Below are positions 16,152 through 21,050 of a stretch of 21,050 bases of DNA, piece by piece. Position numbers and translations under genes: made by a program. The stretch is from positions 1-21,050 of the forward strand of contig JANXXV010000305.1 in the NCBI GenBank assembly GCA_025350445.1, given 5' to 3'. Source of the DNA: Bryobacteraceae bacterium. GTDB lineage: Bacteria; Acidobacteriota; Terriglobia; Bryobacterales; Bryobacteraceae. The notes under the pieces were generated by a model. The model was not told the origin of the DNA, did not search any database, and was given only the letters and a program-made list of their open reading frames with translations. The first letter of the stretch is position 1. Every line of letters begins with the position of its first letter.

Positions 16152-17095
16152 CGCGTGGCCGCAGCCTCCTGACGGGTGAGCGTTACGAACACGTCTTCCA
16201 GCGACGGCCGCACGGAGCGGATGGACGCTTGGCCGCAGCCGCTTGGCGTGAGATCGCGAAGCAGTCGATCGTGCCCGGCCGACTGATCTACCAACAGGTG
16301 GATGGCGCGGCCGAAGATGGTGGCCTCGCGGACGTAGGATAGCCGGCGCACGACCGTAAGCGCGACCGAAGCATTCGGACACTCCAGTTCCATGCGCTCG
16401 GTTCCCGGGGGGTTCGCCGCGGGCAACTGCTTCAATTCGTCCACGCTGCCAAGAGCGATCAGCTTCGACAGATAGATGTAACCCACGCGGCCGCAGCGTT
16501 CCGCTTCATCCATATAGTGCGTGGTGACGAAGAACGTAACGCCCTCGCCTGAGAGCCGGAACAGCAGGTCCCACAGCGCGCGGCGGGCTACCGGATCGAT
16601 GCCCGCGGTCGGTTCATCGAGAAACACAACTTCTGGAGAATGGATAATGGCGCACGCCAATGCCAGCCGCTGTTTCCAACCTCCAGAGAGTCTACCCGAG
16701 CGGCGATCCAGGTACGGCCCCAGTGAAGTGAGATCGATCACTTCCTTCTTTCGCCGATCGAGCGTGGCGCCTTCCAACCCGTAGACGCCGCCGTAGAAAT
16801 TCATGTTCTCCATCACCGTAAGATCTTCGTACAGGCCGAACTTCTGCGACATATAGCCGACGTGCTGTTTGATGGCGGTGGATTCCTTGCGAATATCCAT
16901 CCCGAGAATGCTGCCGGTGCCGCCGCTTGCCTTCAACAAACCGCACAAAGCCTTGATGATGGTGGTTTTGCCGGACCCGTTCGGCCCCAGGAAGCCGAAG
17001 ACTTCGCCGCGGTCCACGGCGAAGCTTACTTTATCCACGGCGGTGAAATCGCCGAAGCGGATGGTCAGGTTTTCCGCCGTGATCACCGGGGGCAT
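16148..17095 (-). CDS. ABC exporter ATP-binding protein (YbhF-like, single domain)
   Basis: 315 aa. Walker A GPNGSGKT (37-44), Q-loop at about Q84, signature LSGGW (136-140), Walker B VVFLDEPT (156-163) and switch H in TTHYMDE define one complete nucleotide-binding domain, followed by a C-terminal extension of about 90 residues typical of DrrA/YbhF exporters. E. coli YbhF has two such domains fused; here there is one, so it must dimerise. It energises the adjacent permease. It starts 4 nt after the adaptor stop and overlaps the permease start. Confidence 0.93.
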   Translation of the reverse strand: MPPVITAENLTIRFGDFTAVDKVSFAVDRGEVFGFLGPNGSGKTTIIKALCGLLKASGGTGSILGMDIRKESTAIKQHVGYMSQKFGLYEDLTVMENMNFYGGVYGLEGATLDRRKKEVIDLTSLGPYLDRRSGRLSGGWKQRLALACAIIHSPEVVFLDEPTAGIDPVARRALWDLLFRLSGEGVTFFVTTHYMDEAERCGRVGYIYLSKLIALGSVDELKQLPAANPPGTERMELECPNASVALTVVRRLSYVREATIFGRAIHLLVDQSAGHDRLLRDLTPSGCGQASIRSVRPSLEDVFVTLTRQEAAATR

Positions 17096-17099
17096 ACGG

Positions 17100-18242
17100 C
17101 TACTTTTGAACCCGCAATTGCACAGTCGCCGCCATTCCGGATTTCAGCAGGCCGGTGCTATTGTCCAACCTGACTTTAACGCCGAACACCTGGTGGCCGC
17201 GGTCTTCCCGTGTTTGAATATTGCGCGGCAGAAATTCGCCGCGATCGGAGATTTGCTCGATAGCGCCGGTGAATTGCCGGTCAGGAAACGAATCCACCTG
17301 AACAGCGGCCAATTGCCCAACCGCGATGCGCCCCAGTTCGGGTTCGGGCACGTAGACTTTCACCCAGAGTTGCGAAGCCTCAAGCAGTGTCACTACTGCG
17401 CGGCTTGCCGCTACCAGGTCACCCGGCCGAACACTCACTACTTCCACCCGCGCTTCGGTTGGGGCTAATACTGTACTTTCCGCCAGACGCACTTCCAATT
17501 CGCTGAGCTGCGCTTGTGCCTGCGTCAGGCGCGCCCTGGCTTCCGCGACGTCTTCCTTGCGGTATCCCTTGTGCATCATTTGCTCGGCGGCCTGGACCGA
17601 CCGATAGCGCTGCCCGGCGGCTTGGACCTCTTCAGATCGTGTGCCGGCACGCAGCAGCGCCAGCCGCTGCCGGGAAGATTCAGCGCGGCCCTGGAGCTGA
17701 TCCCGGCGCGCGCGAGCTTCATCATGCGCCTGTGCGGAGACGTCGCCCGTCTTGAACAGGCTGTCGACGCGCGCAAATACCGACGCTGCATTTATTGCGT
17801 CGGCCTTCGCGGCATCATAGTCCGCCAGCGCCTGCCCGATTTCCTCCGGACGGGGGCCGTGCTGCGCTTCTTGTAGCGACGCCAGTTCGCGGCGCGTGGC
17901 GGCTTCGGCTTGCTGAAGCTCTTCCGGACGATACCCTGCCTGCAGTCTTGCGGTCTGTGCCTCGGCTTCCGCAACGCGCCCGCGCAGTTGATCCCGCTGG
18001 GCCAATAGTTCATCTACGTCGAAGCGGACCAAAGGCGCGCCGCTCCTTACGAGCTGACCTTCTTCCACCAGCACCGCGCGCACACGGCCGCCGACTTTCG
18101 ATCCCACCTGAATTTCTCGAGTTTCCACCGTGCCCGATAGTTGTAGCGCGGATTGCCCATTTCGACTTGCGCCCAGAAACAGGTAGGCTACCACCGCGGC
18201 CAGCGCCGCGATTGCCAGCACGATTATCACCGGTTTCTTCAT
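17100..18242 (-). CDS. HlyD-family adaptor of the ABC exporter (YbhG-like)
   Basis: 380 aa. A signal-anchor helix (about 4-24) is followed by a lipoyl half ([20 protein letters not shown]), a long coiled-coil hairpin (about 78-260) and a second lipoyl half ([20 protein letters not shown]) with the beta-barrel domain. The hairpin holds four spaced copies of a G-x-R-x-E-[ED]-[LIV] motif (from residues 103, 129, 200 and 226), a feature of YbhG/UPF0194 adaptors. It should link the inner-membrane ABC pump to a TolC-like channel, which is not encoded in the window. The ATG overlaps the tetR stop (ATGA), making it the second gene of the operon. Confidence 0.9.
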   Translation of the reverse strand: MKKPVIIVLAIAALAAVVAYLFLGASRNGQSALQLSGTVETREIQVGSKVGGRVRAVLVEEGQLVRSGAPLVRFDVDELLAQRDQLRGRVAEAEAQTARLQAGYRPEELQQAEAATRRELASLQEAQHGPRPEEIGQALADYDAAKADAINAASVFARVDSLFKTGDVSAQAHDEARARRDQLQGRAESSRQRLALLRAGTRSEEVQAAGQRYRSVQAAEQMMHKGYRKEDVAEARARLTQAQAQLSELEVRLAESTVLAPTEARVEVVSVRPGDLVAASRAVVTLLEASQLWVKVYVPEPELGRIAVGQLAAVQVDSFPDRQFTGAIEQISDRGEFLPRNIQTREDRGHQVFGVKVRLDNSTGLLKSGMAATVQLRVQK

Positions 18243-18853
18243 CGTCTCTTTCCAGGATCAAACCCATCGGCCGCCAACTGTAAGCGAACCTTCATGGTCT
18301 TTGAGAGCCAGCCGCGTTTAAGGCTGGGATCCATCAGCCATTCCAATGTTGTGCCGACGTAGAGAGAAAACATAGATTCGGCAACCACTGCCGGATCTCC
18401 GCGCAGCAGGCCGCTGCCGCGCAACTCCGAGAGCGCCTCCGCCAGCGCTGCCGTGAAGCGTTTCGTCGATTCGACATACGAAGACCGGCTGACCGGATGC
18501 ATCAGCACCTGAAGCGCCAAGCCTCTGCTCTGCTCGCCCATCTGTTCATTCTCTTCGCAGAACTCCAGGAACAATGAGACCACATGCCGCAGCTTTACCT
18601 TGTGCCGCAGGGTGAGATGGCTGTGCAGGAGGCTTTGCATCGCCTCGATGCGAGACGTGCCCACTGCCGCCAGGATCATGTGTTTTTGGGGGAAATAGTT
18701 GAAAAAGGTGGCCCGCGAGATGCCGGCGCGTTCGCAGATCAGCGCCACCGGAACGTTGTCGAAACCATGTTCCGTAAACAGCGACATCGCGGTTGTTGTG
18801 ATCTCAAGCCGGGTTTGCCGCTTCTGTTTTTCCCTGAGGTTGAGAGAATTCAT
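18239..18853 (-). CDS. TetR-family repressor of the ABC exporter operon
   Basis: 204 aa. The N-terminal TetR DNA-binding domain (about 12-60) includes the helix-turn-helix VALICERAGISRATFFNYFPQK; the helical remainder is the ligand-binding/dimer domain. It heads the operon adaptor-ATPase-permease and overlaps the adaptor start by 4 nt. A perfect dyad over its own promoter makes autoregulation and co-control of the exporter likely. The inducer would presumably be a substrate of the pump. Confidence 0.92.
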   Translation of the reverse strand: MNSLNLREKQKRQTRLEITTTAMSLFTEHGFDNVPVALICERAGISRATFFNYFPQKHMILAAVGTSRIEAMQSLLHSHLTLRHKVKLRHVVSLFLEFCEENEQMGEQSRGLALQVLMHPVSRSSYVESTKRFTAALAEALSELRGSGLLRGDPAVVAESMFSLYVGTTLEWLMDPSLKRGWLSKTMKVRLQLAADGFDPGKRR

Positions 18854-18871
18854 CTGACTGCCGTCCAGAAG

Positions 18872-18905
18872 TTAGACGATAGTCTAAGACCGAGAGAGAA
18901 GTCAA
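18872..18905 (-). promoter_or_regulatory. tetR promoter with operator dyad
   Basis: On the minus strand TTGACT (18900-18905) is separated by 18 nt from TATCGT (18876-18881). A perfect dyad TTAGAC-N4-GTCTAA (18872-18887) covers the -10 box, ideal for repression by the TetR protein encoded just downstream. The -35 overlaps the esterase stop codon. Confidence 0.65.
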
Positions 18906-19558
18906 CCCAGACGTGTCTTGAGCCACGCGGCAATATCGCGGAGACTTTCAGGGGATACCGTGTGCGGCATGGAATACTCGCGATAGGTCAAGTCCACCGG
19001 CAAAGTTTGCAGCTTGTCGCGGATTCCGCGTCCGTTGCTGATTGGAAGCATCTGGTCCAATGTGCCGTGGACAACCATCATCGGGAATCCCTGCAATTGA
19101 GACGGGGGCGCGATTTTCGGCTCAATTTCCGGCATCAGGCGTCCGCTCATGCCCACCACGCCGGCGAATTTCTTCGGTTCGGTGAGCGACGCGGCCAGAC
19201 TCATGATGCAGCCCTGACTGAACCCCATCAGGAATACGCGGTTTGGGTCGGCGCCGTAGGTTTCCACCAGTTCGTCCACAAACTTCAACACCAGCAGCCG
19301 GCTGGCCTCCGCCTCCTCCGGCTTGATCACAATGCCGGTAGGGGTGAATTGAATATGGAACCATGCGTAGGCGCCGCGTTCCATCGTGATGGGCGCTCGC
19401 GCGCTGACAATTAGAAACCGTCCGTCGAGCGAAGGTGCCAGTCCCATCAGATCCTGTTCGTTGCTGCCGATTCCATGCAGCAACAGCAGCAGCGGGGGCC
19501 GTCCCTTGGAAGGAACGGCCGGCTGCCGGACGATATGCGTTAGCGAAAGCTGCTTCAT
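18902..19558 (-). CDS. Phospholipase/carboxylesterase-type alpha/beta hydrolase
   Basis: 218 aa, cytoplasmic. Oxyanion-side motif LLLHGIGSNEQD, nucleophile elbow GFSQG with S114, acid D168 (HGTLDQMLP) and H199 (MPHTVS) form a complete catalytic triad. Length and motifs fit the small carboxylesterase family (Abhydrolase_2; YpfH, EstB, Bacillus MhqD). Its ATG overlaps the yceI stop as ATGA, so the two are made together downstream of a MarR gene. MhqD-type esterases are induced by quinones through the MarR-type MhqR in Bacillus; a similar detoxification role is inference here. Confidence 0.87.
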   Translation of the reverse strand: MKQLSLTHIVRQPAVPSKGRPPLLLLLHGIGSNEQDLMGLAPSLDGRFLIVSARAPITMERGAYAWFHIQFTPTGIVIKPEEAEASRLLVLKFVDELVETYGADPNRVFLMGFSQGCIMSLAASLTEPKKFAGVVGMSGRLMPEIEPKIAPPSQLQGFPMMVVHGTLDQMLPISNGRGIRDKLQTLPVDLTYREYSMPHTVSPESLRDIAAWLKTRLG

Positions 19559-20109
19559 TTCCGGGTTAGTTCTACATCCAGTGTAATGGTGATGTCTTCC
19601 CCCACCAGCAGTCCGCCGGATTCGAGCGCCTGATTCCAGGTAAGACCGAAATCCTTGCGATTGAGTTTCGTTGTGGCCGACGCGCCGACTTTCCTGTTGC
19701 CCCAGGGATCTTTGACTTCTTCGGTGGGCCCTTCCAAACTTAACACTGCTTCCCTGGTTACGCCGCGGATGGTTAAATCGCCAACCACTTTCAGTGTGTC
19801 CGGTCCAGTCCGCGCGAACGACTTCGAGACGAATGTGATGGTGGGAAAGTTCGCCACATCCAGGAAATCCGCGCTCTGAAGATGCGCATCGGGCTGCGGC
19901 TCACTGGTGTTCAAAGTGGACGCATCAATTACGGCCTCCAGCTTGGAATTGCTCAGGTTGCCGGCGTCGAAAACAACGGTACCGGTCACTTTTGAAAACT
20001 CGCCACGGACGTTCGAAACCATCATGTGGCGGACTTTGAAATGCGCACGGGAATGCGCGGGGTCGATTTCATATTGGGCCGGTTGACTGGCGGCAGCAGC
20101 TTGACTCAT
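19555..20109 (-). CDS. YceI family protein, cytoplasmic form
   Basis: 184 aa. The whole length is a YceI lipocalin-like barrel: YEIDPAHSRAHFKVRHMMVS, then GEFSKVTGTVVFD, DFLDVANFPTITFVSK, GDLTIRGVTREAVL and KDFGLTWNQALESGG, all family hallmarks. YceI proteins bind long isoprenoid or amphiphilic molecules such as quinones. There is no signal peptide, unlike E. coli YceI. A Shine-Dalgarno AGGTGA precedes the ATG by about 8 nt. It is coupled to the esterase downstream, and a motif shared with the marR promoter lies 221 nt upstream, beyond an inserted repeat element. Confidence 0.92.
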   Translation of the reverse strand: MSQAAAASQPAQYEIDPAHSRAHFKVRHMMVSNVRGEFSKVTGTVVFDAGNLSNSKLEAVIDASTLNTSEPQPDAHLQSADFLDVANFPTITFVSKSFARTGPDTLKVVGDLTIRGVTREAVLSLEGPTEEVKDPWGNRKVGASATTKLNRKDFGLTWNQALESGGLLVGEDITITLDVELTRK

Positions 20110-20131
20110 GGCGATTTCACCTGAAATACAA

Positions 20132-20321
20132 TTGTTTGAACTGGGTATGTGCTTTACTCAAGTGGGTACGGTCTGGCAGCGTTTCGTGTGGCTGGCGCAT
20201 TGGGCTTTCGTTTCGCTTCCAGCAGCGTGACGAGGGCGTCCCGCGCCGGCCAGGGGGCCCGCCCCACCTGGGCTGCTGCCGTAGTAATTACCTGAGTCAA
20301 GCACATACCCAGTTTGTTTGA
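20132..20321. mobile_element. MITE-like element of about 174 bp with target-site duplication
   Basis: The element occupies 20140-20313. Its ends are 24-bp terminal inverted repeats, 22 of 24 matching, starting ACTGGGTATGTGCTT on each outer end. Both sides are flanked by the 8-bp direct repeat TTGTTTGA (20132-20139 and 20314-20321). The interior is GC-rich, with an inner GGCAGC/GCTGCC dyad and no credible gene, so it would be moved by a transposase elsewhere. It lies between the marR stop and the yceI Shine-Dalgarno. The family cannot be named from the ends alone. Confidence 0.8.
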
Positions 20322-20330
20322 AACACTAAC

Positions 20331-20348
20331 CGTTGACAACGACTATTG
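20331..20348. promoter_or_regulatory. Candidate MarR operator upstream of yceI
   Basis: This 18-mer matches 16 of 18 positions, in the same orientation, with 20846-20863 in the marR promoter. It contains the perfect 11-bp palindrome CGTTG-A-CAACG. The likely reader is the adjacent MarR protein. Nearby TAACCGTT (20327-20334) can also pair with AACGGTTA (20359-20366) at the marR stop, a weak possible transcription end. Confidence 0.5.
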
Positions 20349-20363
20349 GACCTGTGAAAACGG

Positions 20364-20831
20364 TTACAGCCCTTCTCTCAACTGCTCCAGCAGTTCGATC
20401 AACACTTTCGTGTCTCCCCTACCGATGTTCCGCATCAGTTTTCGATTCCACTTTTCAATCGGTTCGTCCAATTGATTTACCAGTTCCAGGCCGCCGGGGG
20501 TCAACTGAATGGTGACAAAGCGGCGGTCTTCCTTCTCCCTTGTCCGCAGCAGTAAATTCCGCTTCTCAAGCCGGTCGATCAGGCGGGTGACATCCGGATC
20601 GCGCGTGATTAATCGTTCTCCAATCTCCCGGCAGCAAACGCCTTTGCCTGAGGCCCCGCGAAGGATCCGTAACACGTTGTACTGCGTGGGTGACAATCCG
20701 GAAGGCTTCAGCAGATCCGTCAGCAATTGGGTCATAACGTCGGATGTGCGGACGATGTTCAGCACTGCCTCCTCCGAGGAATGACGGAAAGCTTTGCCTT
20801 GTCGAATTTCGTTTTGGATCCTGCCAGCCAC
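20364..20831 (-). CDS. MarR-family regulator with vicinal Cys pair
   Basis: 155 aa. A winged-helix domain (about 45-115) carries SPTQYNVLRILRGA, the recognition region REIGERLITRDPDVTRLIDRLE, and the wing REKEDRRFVTIQLTPGG; flanking helices give the dimer. Adjacent C66 and C67 sit at the start of the DNA-binding helices, a possible thiol sensor for oxidants or electrophiles as in other redox-responsive MarR proteins (inference). The start is GTG at 20829-20831, with no Shine-Dalgarno but a -10 box 6 nt upstream. It lies upstream of yceI and the esterase on the same strand and probably controls them and itself. Confidence 0.88.
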   Translation of the reverse strand: MAGRIQNEIRQGKAFRHSSEEAVLNIVRTSDVMTQLLTDLLKPSGLSPTQYNVLRILRGASGKGVCCREIGERLITRDPDVTRLIDRLEKRNLLLRTREKEDRRFVTIQLTPGGLELVNQLDEPIEKWNRKLMRNIGRGDTKVLIELLEQLREGL

Positions 20832-20837
20832 GTTTCA

Positions 20838-20868
20838 ATATTACTCGTTGTTAACGACTATTGTCAAC
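20838..20868 (-). promoter_or_regulatory. marR promoter and pseudo-palindromic operator; predicted leaderless
   Basis: On the minus strand TTGACA (20862-20867, perfect -35) is followed after 18 nt by TAATAT (20838-20843). The GTG start begins 6 nt beyond, so transcription should begin at or within a base of it. Between and across the boxes lies GTTG-N2-AA-N6-TT-N2-CAAC (20847-20868), a typical MarR pseudo-palindrome positioned to block the polymerase. Confidence 0.65.
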
Positions 20869-20917
20869 ACCATGCATCAGCGCGGCAAGGAAATCGTAAA
20901 AACAAACCCATGTTACG

Positions 20918-20962
20918 GCAAAGTAGAAATGTCCCCTTTGAGCAAAGTAGAAATGTCCCCTT
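20918..20962. repeat. Two 21-bp direct repeats at the left end of an insertion sequence
   Basis: GCAAAGTAGAAATGTCCCCT plus one T occurs at 20918-20938 and again at 20942-20962, a 24-bp period. Its position just before a transposase start indicates the terminal region of an IS, where tandem copies usually serve as transposase binding sites. The other end is outside the window. Confidence 0.7.
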
Positions 20963-21003
20963 GACAGCCTCAGCGTTGAGGGATGCAAGAAGGACATTTA
21001 CTA

Positions 21004-21050
21004 ATGACCCCAGCCGATCGAGATCGGCTGGTGACGCTGAAGAAAGCGAA
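21004..21050 (+). CDS. Transposase N-terminus (ISNCY-like; partial, runs off the right edge)
   Basis: Fifteen codons are visible, MTPADRDRLVTLKKA, resembling the opening of ISNCY-type transposases, where this precedes a helix-turn-helix used to bind the IS ends. The Shine-Dalgarno AAGAAGGA lies about 9 nt before the ATG. Together with the end repeats just upstream this marks a probable insertion sequence; family assignment from so short a piece is tentative. Confidence 0.55.
   Translation, partial: MTPADRDRLVTLKKA

Noticed and set aside
16152..16382. N-terminal extension of the ABC permease by 77 codons
   Set aside because: The extension lies inside the ATPase gene and is Arg/Pro-rich; the ATG at 16149-16151 gives the normal family start and an ATGA overlap.
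20918..20962. Direct repeats as a CRISPR array
   Set aside because: There are only two copies with a 3-nt separation, which fits IS-end binding sites rather than repeat-spacer units.
20968..20981. CCTCA-GCGT-TGAGG hairpin as a terminator
   Set aside because: The stem is only 5 bp with no T-run and lies just before the transposase start, so it is more likely incidental or part of the IS end.

Overview
The window looks like a chromosomal stretch of an Acidobacteriota member, probably of the Solibacter/Bryobacterales type. I infer this from moderately high GC, a zinc-ribbon Ser/Thr kinase fused to a beta-propeller, a single-haem protein with PQQ-like repeats, frequent TTG/GTG starts and long runs of tightly coupled genes. 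No rRNA, tRNA or CRISPR array was seen. The taxonomic call is inference, not a database result.

Layout. Positions 1-139 hold the N-terminus of a secreted protein (minus strand). Positions 140-947 have no convincing gene but contain a 143-bp inverted-repeat element (609-751). A VapBC-type toxin-antitoxin pair follows (minus): the antitoxin is intact, the PIN toxin is a pseudogene with a nonsense codon and a frameshift. Next comes a three-gene minus-strand operon (7503 down to 1638): a secreted c-type haem/beta-propeller protein, a protein with a caspase-like (clan CD) His/Cys C-terminal domain, and a membrane-anchored kinase with an extracytoplasmic propeller. On the plus strand follow an AAA/DUF4143 ATPase (7642-8802), a secreted bicupin (8877-9848), a nucleoside-permease-like MFS transporter coupled to a class A beta-lactamase with an enlarged omega loop (9889-12098), an uncharacterised 187-aa protein coupled to a zinc alcohol dehydrogenase (12125-13785), and a lone HlyD-type adaptor (13798-15006).

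The rest of the coding content runs on the minus strand. A TetR-controlled tripartite ABC exporter (TetR, HlyD/YbhG-like adaptor, ATPase, ABC-2 permease; 18853 down to 15012) has ATGA overlaps at two of its three junctions and a perfect operator dyad over its promoter. Upstream lie an esterase overlapping a YceI protein, and a MarR regulator with a vicinal Cys pair. An 18-bp motif upstream of marR recurs upstream of yceI. Between that second copy and yceI sits a MITE-like element of about 174 bp with terminal inverted repeats and an 8-bp target duplication. The right edge enters an insertion sequence whose left end carries two 21-bp direct repeats.

Across the window several promoters place a -10 hexamer 6-7 nt before the start codon with no usable Shine-Dalgarno (vapB, the AAA gene, the MFS gene, marR, perhaps the 187-aa gene). 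This predicts leaderless transcripts. The strongest candidates for something undescribed are the kinase/caspase-like/haem-propeller operon and the MarR-YceI-esterase cassette with the element inserted in its control region.
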